The notes under the pieces were generated by a model that made no database searches, was not told where the DNA came from, and saw only the letters and a list, made by a program, of their open reading frames with translations. From the NCBI GenBank assembly GCA_031761425.1, contig JARFXV010001176.1:124001-188000 (forward strand): a DNA stretch of 64,000 nucleotides. The letters are read 5' to 3'. Position 1 is the stretch's first letter. Every line of letters begins with the position of its first letter. The DNA is from Cosmopolites sordidus (taxonomy: Eukaryota > Arthropoda > Insecta > Coleoptera > Curculionidae). Of the stretch, positions 19,405 through 30,189 are shown piece after piece. Made by a program: the position numbers and the translations under genes.

Positions 19405-19690
19405 GGCCGTACTACGGTTTTTTCCAGCGAGCAGTTAACCGCAAAACCGCTCGAGACGCACACACTGCGATTAAAAACCTCGAAACTCCCCGCGATTTTC
19501 ACTGTTTGAAGATGAATTTCAAGAGAGCAGTACTCACCAAAAATCCAGAAAAACTGCCAACGGATAACCCGTAGTGCATGCGCATTAAGTTCTATTGGTT
19601 ACAAATTGTGGCGCAGTTTTTACCCGCGAGCCATTTTGTAACATTTCGCGGTTTTAAAATCAGTCGCGGGAAAAAACCGCAAATGCGGCC
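19405..19690. mobile_element. 286-bp MITE with ~28-bp inverted ends
   Basis: Left GGCCGTACTACGGTTTTTTC then CAGCGA; right, reverse-complemented, GGCCGCATTTGCGGTTTTTT then CCCGCGA. The interior is non-coding and GC-richer (CCGCTCGAGACGC). Flanking CTTA / CTTG suggests a 3-4 bp duplication, as for PIF/Harbinger, but is not perfect. Confidence 0.65.
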
Positions 19691-20689
19691 GCTTGTATTA
19701 GTTTTCTTGACTTATATAGATTACGGCTTATATAGATTTGGGTATTATAACGTATGAGTGGGTGAGTTCGTATTTGAAAAACGCACAGTGTGTCGAAATA
19801 ATTCTAATGCGTATGAAATATAAATATGGTGGTAATATAGATAAAATTATAGCTTGTTTATTTAAAATTAACCATTAAAATTTCCATCAGGTAGCGGTTT
19901 CCTCAGTTAAATACTTAATAGATAAATTGTATATTTTGCTGATTCTTGGAAGAAAAAAACCCTGAAAAAGCAGAATATTTTTCAAACAATTACACGAGGA
20001 TGTCTTATAAATTTTAAAAAGTATCCTCTGTCCGAGCTAAAGCCGACCTTTTTTCCTACAAAATTAACCTATTGCCGACCCATCGAACCGGCCCTAATAT
20101 AGACGAAAAGGCTCCAGTTTTCCGCATATTTTCCTCGCCGGAGAATGAAAAAAAAGTCTCCCCCCAAAATAATGAACCTCCTAAACGTCCCGCCCATTAC
20201 CGTTAACCCGAACAATTGATGTTACTCTTTCTTCGGCGGCCAGGAGAAGGAAAACGCGGCATTCAAATATGCGCCATTTTAATTCGAATCACGTCGTGTT
20301 ATAATTTATTAGACGGAGAATATTGCTCTAGGCTTTTTTTAACTTTCATGCACTTGAAGCGAATTCATCGTCGTGCCGCATTTTTATGGAGTAATTTTTA
20401 TATGAGAAATAAAAAAAAGTATATTAAAATTTTCTCGGGGCGGTATAATTTTTCGTCTTATGCTTTCATTAGGCTTCTTTAGATTAATTTAAATTCATTC
20501 ACTAATAATATCCTGTTTATTCCAATTTTTACGAATAGGAAACTTAATGCTTGAATATTTGATTGTTTAATATAAAAGTTCACAACAGCAAAGAAAAAGT
20601 ACAAAAAAATCTGAGAGGTCCAAAATTAAGATACAAATGCGTCATAAAAGCAATTGTCGATAATAATAAATATAATAATGACTAATTTA
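19691..20689. other. unassigned; holds a dispersed repeat at 19762-19870
   Basis: 19762-19870 matches 1465-1570. The rest shows no element ends. An 88-codon frame at 20216-20482 overlaps a GC-richer patch but has no known motif. Confidence 0.4.
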
Positions 20690-20733
20690 TCTTCTAATGA
20701 TGCTAACTTGGAGAGTGAAACGCCGATCGAATT
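20690..20733 (+). repeat. decayed hammerhead-like repeat
   Basis: TCTT-CTAATGA-TGCTAACTTGGAGAGTGAAA-CGCCGATC corresponds part for part to the motif at 11881. It has G to A in the core (CTAATGA), a disrupted stem II and a damaged cleavage triplet. Cleavage is unlikely. Confidence 0.5.
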
Positions 20734-20739
20734 CAGTGA

Positions 20740-22196
20740 AGAACCGTTGATAAGGTTTTTATTTACCAATAGTTTCAAAATTTAAATTACCAAACAGTTT
20801 TGAATACCATACCTTCTAAACCAGGTTACAGTTAATAAAGCATAATCTGTTAAGACTAAATCCGACCGCAACAAAGGTTTATGTTGATATTTTTATACCG
20901 ATTCCATAAGCTGTGCCAGGCCAGCAATATTTCAAGTTGAATTTCGCAATTCCCATTCGATAGTTCCTGATTGCTCATTTTAAAGAATTCTTTTAAAATT
21001 GTTGATATTATTCTTATTAGGATTTTCTGTTAAGATAAAATAGAGCGGAATTTTCTGATTTGAAACGGAAGAAACAGTTCTTAGATTGCCAGTCGTAAAA
21101 GTTCGGTTGGAATTTTAGATATTTCGGCACATTAAAATGCATGTGCTTTGATTCAGGTATTTTTAGAGAGGTGTCTGTGATCGTATAGTAAGTGTCAGTC
21201 TCAAATAATTTCAAATGTCTATGTGGAGATGGTTATCCAAAACTCGTGTCATACTCTTCTCAATTTTCAGACAATATATTTATATTAATTTAATCCTTAT
21301 TTTGTTCATATTTGTCTAAACGTTTATTTGATACACAGAAAGCTTTATTTAGTATGCTCAAGCATTATATATGATAATGTTCAATGTTGTTTGATTTTCT
21401 AGAATAATTATACGAATTTCCTTAAAAGTTCTATAATATTATGATAAAATGATAAATTGAGTTTTTAGAACGTTTATTGAAAGATGTGACATTTAAGACA
21501 TTTAATTTGGATAATCCCATTTTGTCTATAAATGAATATATTGGTAGGATTTAAATTTTAACTTTTCCTATAAATGTTTAATGAAGAGTCTAATTTACAC
21601 TTTATTATATTTACATTCAATATAAATCAAACGCGTCTCGCTAACACTGTAGCTACTTCGGAATAATATCGACAAATAAATATTGTCATTACTAAACCTA
21701 GGTATAAATATAAGATATTCCAACAAAAAATATCTTGGAAAGCCACACATTAGTTGGTCATTGAGGAGAGTTTTAATATCTTTTAATCGGCTTATTTCTA
21801 AACTTTCAAGATGGTTCAGTTAGAGATGGGTCGTTATTTAACGATCTGTTATTTTATAACTGTTATTTCATATTAATGTTTAATAATTGTTATCGATGTG
21901 AAGAAATAACATGTAGAGTGTTAATATTATACTGAGTTTCGTAGTCGCTTTTGCAGCGTTCCCGCTTGTAAACGAAATAACAGATAGTTAGACAAATAAC
22001 ATGTAGCGCATTTAATAACTGATAGAAAATAACAGTCGTGGTCGTAGTTTTGTCTTTGTTCGCTATTGCCGCGTTTAGCAATCTTAGAAAATAACATGAG
22101 TGCGGTGTCAGCGGTATACATTGGGCAGCGTTATTGATAAAGTTAAGTGAGTCTCAGAATTTTGCATTTAAAACACAATTATTACTAAAATCAACC
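20740..22196. other. unassigned AT-rich stretch
   Basis: No genes or element ends recognised. Small frames at 21017-21214 and 21890-22121 look like chance. Confidence 0.4.
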
Positions 22197-22275
22197 GGCC
22201 GCGGTGGTCTGGTAGGTTAGTCGCCTGCCTGGCAATCCAAATGTAGCTGGTTCGATTCCAGCGCTCGGATGGGTG
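22197..22275 (+). repeat. tRNA-derived SINE head
   Basis: GGCCGCGGTGGTCTGGTAGG starts it, with an A-box-like TGGTCTGGTAGG and a perfect B box GGTTCGATTCC (22249-22259). The T arm GCTGG-TTCGATT-CCAGC pairs fully, but the acceptor stem does not close and no normal anticodon arm forms. That fits a pol III SINE promoter, not a tRNA gene. ACACTTATATACACTCACAT and similar tetranucleotide-rich sequence follows. Confidence 0.7.
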
Positions 22276-23185
22276 TTTTTCTTTAATTCTTCTGTCCATC
22301 TTACTTCCTACCCTAGACATACACTTATATACACTCACATATACTCACACACGCCCATACATATGAACACCTAAATGTCTGTGATTGTTTCTAAACTGTT
22401 ACTTTAAAATAACATTTTTGCCTATCTCTAAGTTCAGTCTTTTGTCTTTATTTTGAACGTCCAATATTTTGAAATCACTATTGAAAGGATGATTTTTCAC
22501 TTAACAAATGTGAGGCATTTTTGTTTATTTTTGCTTTGCAATTTTTGATTAATCATTCTAGATCATTGTTTGTTTTAAAAGTTAGTTTTACATTATTTTT
22601 ATATAAAAACTTACTTCAATTTTTTGATTGTTTGTTTTTTTCGTTCTTTTGCGGATATGTTTTAGAAATATTTTCCTATAAACATTTCATAAATACTTGA
22701 TATTTCTATTGATTTGTCAATGGGGTACATCACAGGTTTGAAAAAATATTTCATATTCATTATCAATCTATGCATTTTTTTCGTTGGCGCATTTTTTTGC
22801 TGATAAATCTTATCTTTATTATTAACGTATATTAAAATATCAATACTTTTCTCACTGAATATTATTTTATCAACTAAGGTTTGTTCTTTTTTCTTTTTTT
22901 TTAGAAAACAGAGCAAATAGTTGACCGAAAACAAACTGGTCAGGAAACGCCTTTCCATGGTGCATTATCCGATTGCTTTATTGTTTCTAACTGCATCGAG
23001 GTCCAGACTAGTTATAAAAAAAAAAATCGGAAACGTAAGAGACCTCTTTAATTAATAGCCGAGTTACAAAAGGATGAGCCCTATCTTTTCTTTCTTTTTT
23101 TTTGCGCGGCGTGAATGGGGGAGACTGAATAGCAGTGCCGTGCAAGTTGGGAAGTTATTTAATTTGGTCTTGCTCAAATCAATTA
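22276..23185. other. unassigned
   Basis: Non-coding. It includes CACTCA-rich sequence (22320-22370) that may be the SINE tail, T-rich runs, and no recognised element. Confidence 0.4.
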
Positions 23186-23189
23186 GTTT

Positions 23190-23890
23190 TCAGATTTTTA
23201 AAATACCCTCCCATTACAATACTACCATGACCAAAAAGTGAGGTGACTTTTGTTTTAAAAATTCGCGCGCTTTACGTATCGATACAACCATTTGTTTTTC
23301 AAGTTGGTATAACTGTCTTTGACATCTGACAGATGTTTCATATCATTTCACTTGTTAAATTACAATCTTTTGTAATTGTTTAATACATTTTAAATTGGAT
23401 TTGCATCACATTTTGTGTAAAAGAGTGTGTGAGAGAGATATTTATTGTGATGATTGTAGTTCTTATGCTGATGTAAAAAGCGTTACGGCGATGAAGCTAT
23501 GTTAAAAAAAATGATACAAGGAGAGGTGGTAGAAAAACAGATGAATATAAAACACGTTCAGGAAGACCTACAACGTCACCAAGGATGAAAACATTACCAA
23601 AATCAAGAATCGTGTACTCAGTATTTTCCGATTAAGTATTAGAGACATTATAGATATCAATGTAAAATCATTTGGATGAATTTTCAAGAATAATTTAGGT
23701 TTGCCTCGTATGTCTTCTCGTCTTGTTTCCAACACTGATTATTTTTCTTGAGGTTGAGGTTGCTGAAGCGATGTTTTATTTGGTTGATGACTTTCTGAAA
23801 TGCATAATTACTGGTGATGAAACCTGTGGACTAGCAGAAATCGAGTATAAAAACTGTTGATGTACTGTTGAGCTAAAAATTTGATTGTAG
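23190..23890 (+). pseudogene. mariner MarB transposase, N-terminal half
   Basis: ACCAAAAAGTGAGGTGACTT at 23229-23248 looks like the MarB terminus. Coding starts near 23400 and reads YGDEAMLKK, TDEYKTRSGRPTTSP, then after a shift ENITKIKNRVLSIFRLSIRD and IIDINVKSFG, NNLGLPRMSSRLVSNTD, and EVAEAMFYLVDDFLKCIITG then DETC, where the first catalytic Asp sits (family DETW). The second half is missing. CTGTCTTTGACATCTGACAG at 23313-23332 lies in the leader and is also found at 27097-27118 (minus). Confidence 0.75.
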
Positions 23891-24195
23891 AGAGAGAGGA
23901 TTACTTTGAGGGAGAAATTAAGTTTGTTTATAATTAGTTTCTCTAATTGTTAAGTTCAATTCTGTGAATTCTTGGGCTTTATCTTTTATTATTATTATTA
24001 TTATAAGTTAATACATTTCTTGTGAAATTGTAGCCGTTCCGTATAAAGGGTTAACAAATAAGAGCTATATATTTTTAATTTGGAATAAAAACAAAACCGT
24101 ATAAGATATCTACATGATTTTTTTTTAATTTTAAATAATGGTTCATGGCATTTTTATTTAAAAATAATTTCATGTAAATGGCAGCCTCTGAATTT
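23891..24195. other. unassigned
   Basis: AT-rich; includes a short (ATT)n at 23988-24003. Confidence 0.4.
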
Positions 24196-24204
24196 TTTAA
24201 ATAA

Positions 24205-24830
24205 TTCTATTGTGGATTATCAATTTTTCGTCACTTTGCCATATAAATCGGCACACCAATGGCACACCAATGTTGGTTTTAAGGTCAATGAGTGTTTGTG
24301 GCTCACATATAAAAATTGATAATCCTGCTGTCGAGCCAGACTCATGTTTAAATAGAAAATATTTTTACTCCATCCAGGTGAGTTCAGTGAGTTTAACTTT
24401 TATTAAATCTATTTCAAACAATATTCAAATTCCTTTTTTGATACCCTTCATACTTAATGTTTTAAGTTTTTTGTTGTTTTTAAATTATTTCCAGATGCAA
24501 GCTGTGTGTGATCATAATTTGAGGATAAGAGATATTTTTATTGGATATCCTGACTCTGTTCATAGTTCAGGGTTTTTAGAAATTCACCTCTGTGTGCAGA
24601 ATTGGTGGATAGATGTCACGATTTTTATTTACTGAGGGATGGTGGCTATCCTAGCAGGAAAAACTTATTAACACCATTTAAAGATAGAGGAAACCTTACA
24701 GCAATAGAAACAAATTTCAATTCAAAGTTATCCCCAATCCGGTATGTTATCGTACACTGTTTTGACTTACTGAAACAAAAATGGCGACAGCTGTACTATA
24801 TTGAGTTAAATAAATTGATGATATAGTGCA
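24205..24830 (+). pseudogene. PIF/Harbinger transposase fragment with one intron
   Basis: Exon 1 ends CGSHIKIDNPAVEPDSCLNR then KYFYSIQ at 24377. An intron follows (GTGAGT..TTTCCAG, 24378-24494, 117 bp, phase 0). Exon 2 continues MQAVCDHNLRIRDIFIGYPD then SVHSSGFL, the HARBI1-type core with the second Asp region (CDH..YPDSVHSS). After a frame change come YPSRKNLLTPFKDRGNL and LSPIRYVIVHCFDLLKQKWR, where E of VIE is changed to H (VIVH). The first catalytic Asp is also lost (family IDGSHI, here VCGSHI). It is thus inactive. The natural Harbinger partner gene is a Myb-like DNA-binding protein; see 25140-25640. Confidence 0.8.
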
Positions 24831-26095
24831 TTTCATTCGGGCCTGCAGTGTACAGCACAAATGATCTATAAGAGAGGATTTTCTCCTTGATGAAGTTCAA
24901 CTAAACATAGAAAACCCATGTTGACTGTGTGTCTTATTGTGTACCCAAGGCTTGCCAACACATATTTTAAATTAAGTAAGGCAACATTATTAAATATTTT
25001 TAGATAAAAGAAACAACATTCGATAACCTAGTTTGTAATTTTTAATAATTCTTAAACCCAAAATGAACAAATCTCTGTATAAATTAATAATTCCTGTCTA
25101 CCTGCATCTAATATAAAAAACAGAAACTGATAAAAACATGAAATTTACGTAAGTGAATTGATATTAGAATTTGTATTTTTACTAATTTCTAGTAAATGGG
25201 TTAGTCTTTTTAATAATACATTTCCTTTTCCTTTACATTCTAACATCTCTCTATAAATCTTTATTTTTCTTGCTTCAGTTTTTCTTCTTGATAATGCTTC
25301 CCATCTAAACGCATTTGTCGAATAGTTACATCCTATTTATACTTTGTAGTCTGTATCGATTTTCTTATTTTCTTGACTGTATTTGCAGGGGTCGTTGGTG
25401 TTTTTTCAATAAATATATTTGCAGCTTTGACTGCCAAGTCTGGTTTGACATTTTCGATTTCACTTGCAACTCCCAAACTTTTTTCGTTAGATGATTTCTT
25501 TGTTATACTGCTTTATGGGCTGAGTAAAATTTCTAAGTTTATGTTTTTTTTTTCTAAAAATAGCATTAATTTCTGCATCAAATTCAAAATATTTCCTTCC
25601 TCTTCCAGTTTAATATATAAGCAAAGGTTTTGATGTAATACACTACTTGTGTTGGATGGGGGCGAAATTATAAAAAAATCTGAGATATCTACAAATATAA
25701 AATCATATATTTAAAGAAAATCGCAGTAAATGTGGTACAAAACTTACCGTTAACAATTAATATTATCCATTTTAACTAACTTTATTATTTTTGTGATAAA
25801 AATTACTTTATTCGCTTTATTATTTTCAAATAAAAATATAAATAAACGTTTCTCAACGAGGCGGAGAAATGTCATTCAAAATAAGCGTTCTGGCAGGTCA
25901 ACATCCCACACCGTTTGCAACCAAGTTTAGGGACGAACATGCGCAGTTAGTCAACCCATCAAACTGGTTTCAAACCATCAGAAATTTGATGCTGGAACAA
26001 AGCTATTATAGTGTGCGATGTGCGCATGTCGTACTGCAAAAATCATCAATTGTTATGTCGCAAATCTGGACTTTTTTGTCTAAAACTTAACTGAT
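24831..26095. other. unassigned, perhaps the rest of the Harbinger element
   Basis: Minus-strand reading at 25180-25640 gives basic, lysine-rich peptide pieces (GRGRKYFEFDAEINAIF, NAFRWEALSRRKTEARKI) that could be the tail of the Harbinger Myb/SANT-like partner, on the opposite strand as in many Harbingers. Weak evidence. 25869-26090 is an open frame with no known motif; CATCAAA..TTTGATG at 25957-25991 is a small hairpin. Confidence 0.3.
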
Positions 26096-26099
26096 AATT

Positions 26100-26310
26100 A
26101 CTCAGTATAATATTCTTGAATTTAGTAATGTTTTCTTCTTTGGTTGACGTAGAAGGTCTTCTCGAACAAGATTCATCTTTAACTGCTTTTTTACACAGTT
26201 CTTGCACCACTTGCAAACTTTTTTACATAGCTTCATCAACATAACATTTTCGATGCATCAGAATAAGAAATTTCGTTGTTTTGGCAAAATTTGATGCAAA
26301 TTCTTTTTTC
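26100..26310 (-). pseudogene. mariner MarB N-terminal fragment
   Basis: After frame correction the minus strand gives YVDEAM.KSLQVVQEL, AVKDESCSRRPSTST and KEENIT. This parallels mariner YGDEAxS..QVF.W...F, the RSGRPSTS linker and ENI. The same stretch is present at 10990-11060 and 23470-23640. No catalytic part. Confidence 0.65.
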
Positions 26311-26765
26311 GATATATTTATCGATTTTAAAAATTCGTCGACAAAATTGTTAACATTAAAAAAAAACAGACAAATGGGTTAGTGATTGACGGATACCCGC
26401 CGCTGGAGCTCTTCTCGGTAGACGTGTTCATCTCAAGTGCAAAAAAGAGTAAAAGGGATCTAACAATGGGCCCGGTGAAACAATGAGCGCGGACCGAGTA
26501 TGAAAACCAGCTCAGTTTTCGCACCTCGCGGCCCAACAAAAGCCCGATGAATAATGGGGCTCGGGTTATCATAAAGTGAACAAGTGAACAATTTAATTCC
26601 CTGTTCTTATTTGGGATCCACGTCTGCTCCGATCGGCTTTGACGCCTCTGACTATCGTTATCGCTTTATTATATTTTTTCTCCCACGTTTATCGTATTAA
26701 CTTGAAGGCTCATTATAATTTTCAAATTTTACATCACTAGAATTGGAAATACTAAATTTCAGTGT
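26311..26765. other. unassigned, GC-richer island
   Basis: 26390-26640 has noticeably more GC (GGATACCCGCCGCTGGAGCT, GGGCCCGGTGAAACAATGAG) and no repeat or coding signature. Confidence 0.35.
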
Positions 26766-26769
26766 ATTA

Positions 26770-27190
26770 GTATTATCAAAAAGTAAGATGACTTAAGCTC
26801 AATACATTTTTTCCAACGGGTCTCCAATTCATTTATTCCATCTCTGAAGTGATTTTCTGGAAGTCCTTCAAAATACTCATATAGGGCTGCTATATCTTCT
26901 TCATTTGATGAAAAACGCTTGCCACGTAGGCATTTTTTGAGGTTGGGGTACAGATGAAAGCCCGAGAGGGCCAGTTCGGGTGAATATGGTGGAAGTTGCT
27001 CCTAATGCCCCTAATGCTTAATCGGCGATTCTCAGTATTCTTCATTGGTTGTTTAACACGTTTAACAGTTACAAAAAACGCTATAATGAACAAGCGATAT
27101 GACACTTCTGTCAGACGTCAAAGACAATCATACAAAGTTAATAAAGAAATGACTGTGTCGATATGTAATTAATTTGTGTAAACACGACAA
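26770..27190 (-). pseudogene. mosaic mariner: MarB ends and N-terminal piece with a MarA-like C-terminus
   Basis: The left edge ATCAAAAAGTAAGATGACTT resembles the MarB terminus. The minus strand from 27130 carries MarB leader sequence (CTTTGACGTCTGACAGAAG, as at 23317) and NRRLSIRGI, a MarB N-terminal piece. Then, after a junction near 27000, comes the MarA-type C-terminus: SPELALSGFHLYPNLKKCLR, EYFEGLPENHFRDGINELET and RWKKCIELK. The MarA piece resembles 51368-51600. All else is deleted. Either the two families recombined or MarB has a MarA-like C-terminus not seen in the other copies. Confidence 0.65.
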
Positions 27191-27950
27191 TTTTTAAATG
27201 AATATAGTACACCAGTTTTCCTAAAAATATTCTACAGCGCCTTCATTTAATCCTGTAATCCACGTTGCTAGTGATTTATTTAAATTTAGGAACATTCATT
27301 TTTAATGTTGAATTACTTAAAGGTATATCATTTGTTACCAAAAATATTACCAATTTTTACCAAAATTTCCCCTAGATCTGTCATAATAAAACAACATGTA
27401 AGATGCTGCTTATCTATTGAACCTGCTTTCTATGCTTATCGTGTTGAATAGCTACTACATTTACGTTGATTTCGCGATTAAACGAAGGCTCAGTATATCA
27501 ACTAATTTAAGATTAATCATTAATCAGTATCAACTAATTGAAGTGTAAATTTTTCAAAAAATCTTTTTTTTATTAACTTAAAAAACCCTTTGAGCGTTCT
27601 AGAATATGGAGCAGTAAATATTTTTCCTAAAAAAATAAAATTTTCCTTGAAATTTCGCGCTCTTTCCTAAGCGCGTCGGATTACTCCGAATCACCTGCGT
27701 CAAATAAATACCCGCTGGGCAGGTACAGCCTAATGTTTTACTTTATGATTTGTAACTTCTCTAATATACAACATATGTCGTTAAAAGATGTTTATGTTTA
27801 GTCAGAAGCATTTACAAACAAAAGTAAGTTAGTATAACGCCAGTACATGTACAATAAAGACAATGTCCTCGCTTGAAATCACGGTTTTTGCATGTAGGGC
27901 TGATTTTTAACAGTTTGTTTGTAATCTCAGAATGCTTATAAGTTGAGTCA
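27191..27950. other. unassigned
   Basis: AT-rich with a short GC-richer part (27655-27725). No element ends recognised. Confidence 0.4.
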
Positions 27951-27952
27951 CA

Positions 27953-28480
27953 ATGAGTGACGCAAAAGTGTACCAGGGCAGGAAAGCTACAAAAAAATCG
28001 TATCCAAGGCTGCGTCGGAGTAATATGTCATCGAGACGACCCTCGAATAGATTTGAGGCTAAGGGCAATTCGAAAGGAATCAAACCCACTTATGAGGACC
28101 TGAGTCAAGACGAGCAGCTAAACTGTTGCTTGGGAGGCTACACGCAAAATAACAACGAAAGTTTCAATGCTACTTTTTGGAAATTGGCACCAAAATCCTA
28201 TTCAAGTAGCGAAATAGTCTTGAATAGGGCGACTGATATTGAACGTGTGCACTTTTAATGATAGTCTGACTAATATTCTTCGAATTATGAAAGTTTTGGA
28301 GATGGATATTTGCGTATAATCATACAATTTTTGTCTAGAAGCCAACGCTAAGCAGATCAAGCACATCGAGATGACCGATACAGCGAAAGAGGCTCTAACA
28401 TAAAATGTCCGAGGAAAGAGAATGAAAAAGAATATTTAAATATAGAAGGGCAGCTTGATGGTCCTGGGATAGCAGATTAA
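27953..28480 (+). pseudogene. C-terminal part of an insect transposon-type orphan protein
   Basis: Open to 28258: a basic start, then SRPSNRFEAKG-like sequence and the block QLNCCLGGYTQNNNESFNAT followed by FWKLAPKSYSSSEIVLNRAT. After stops and shifts the end EYLNIEGQLDGPGIAD closes at 28482. I recall proteins with the order CLxGxTQNxNES.N..xWxxAPK ... GxLYGxGIAD as high-copy, transposon-associated proteins of insects and Hydra, possibly linked to Mutator-like elements. I cannot name the family for certain. The frame break after RATDIERVHF disables it. Confidence 0.55.
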
Positions 28481-28490
28481 TGGTAAGCAT

Positions 28491-29880
28491 TTTTAAACAT
28501 TCGATTTTTTAATTTTTTCATGTCTACAACACATTTTAAACATTTAAACCCGATTTTTTCGAAACATAATTTTTCAAAACGGCACGCAGAATAACTCTAA
28601 CAATTTTCATTATTTTTACGCGAATTTTTAACAATATCTTTAAAATAACATTTTAAAGTGAAATACCAACGGAATTTTCGATAAGTTAATTTAAACATTA
28701 TTTATTAACAAATAATTGCCCTTTTTGTCGAAAATTTAACATTTTTTATTTAGATACTCGCTAATCCCATAAAAATCAATATTTTCAGAATCCCCTACGT
28801 ATTTCACTAGCTATAAACATGTAGATTAAGTTTTTTCCCGATTCAAATTTGCACCAGGTACACTGCGTGTCGCAGAGCACATTAAATTCGCCATATCTCA
28901 CCAGAATAGCTTCAGTATATGCTTCAGTGTCGCCAATTATGAATATATATATATAATATAATTTCTAATTTTTTGTATAATACTTAAATATATTCCTAAT
29001 ATCTTCCTTAAATATTATTATCTTGTTGCCTTTTCTTTCATAAAAAAAATTGTCAAAAAGCCCTTTTTTAGTTTATTACAGTAGTGCTACCGCTTAGCGC
29101 AAATAAAATGTAACTGAGTTGAAATTTGTGGTGAAATTAATCCAAATTCAGATGAAAATGTAGCGAATTCGTATTGATATTAAATTATGAAACAAACGAA
29201 CCCCTCCATTATTTATTCCTTCTTTCAAATAATGAGTTTTTCGATATGGAGAATGTAATGGATCATTATTAACACGCGCCCCCCTCTTAATCTATTATTA
29301 ATTAGAGACATCGAGTGATCAAAGCGATGCAACATTTAATAAGTTGAAACACGTCTGTGTGCAATTAAACGCTGACCAATATTTTGCCGAAGCAATTATG
29401 AGCTAATGCGACTACACCCTCCATAATCCGGATCGATAATCCATGCCGAACCCGATAAGCTGAATAATTAAAGATGCATTTGTCTCCATTAGAGACTCTT
29501 AATTGATGTTCTCGGTCTCTTCTTCCCCTGTCCTCGTGGATGGATAACTTTCAATACTCTTAAAATTAAAAAGTATCAGGCGTGATGCAATAAAAGCAAA
29601 ATTTCGAAATGATTTATCTCATCTTCAAAGTAATCAAAATTATGATGTGTTTGAAAAAAATTTAAATTTCGACACAAAGCGATCAATTGGAAGTTTTGCA
29701 ATAATTAGGATAAGTGGTGATCAGAAATAGACAGGATCGATAAATAGAAACAATTTATGTATTGGTGGAGGTACGAACAGGAAATTAAGTAGATTTTTAG
29801 AACATATTAATTAAATCCATAAGAATATCAAATTTGCAATTGGATTTGAAGAAAAAAATAGGTGTTTCGGTTAATAAAGT
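28491..29880. other. unassigned; candidate conserved non-coding island at 29200-29540
   Basis: 28500-29100 is AT-rich and featureless, with a short (TA) run at 28943. 29250-29540 is more even in composition and rich in homeodomain-like ATTA/TAAT sites (CTATTATTAATTAGAG, GCAATTATGAGCTAATG, CTCTTAATTGATG). It is not a recognised repeat. Confidence 0.35.
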
Positions 29881-30189
29881 CATATGGGGCAAGTGTACGC
29901 AGACTAGTCATTTCAGAAACCGTTAAAATTAGAGACGGAGAACCAACTCTCACTAGTACTTACTTCGATATTGGACAACAGACTCGAGTCTTGTCTGGCG
30001 TGTTTGCATAGTTTTGCCAATATTGGTAAGTGAAATTTTTTGTGAAAAATCTTGCGATATTTTTTCAATTTAAAAACTTTTGTATTTGTGGTGTGGTATT
30101 TATTATTTAGTATATACGAACATGCATATTATTTTATCTAGTTTGATGTGTAACATAACAAAATACCTTGATACAAGCGGAAGGTTCCA

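Noticed and set aside
22197..22275. Functional tRNA gene
   Set aside because: The B box is perfect but acceptor and anticodon stems do not form; it fits a SINE promoter head.
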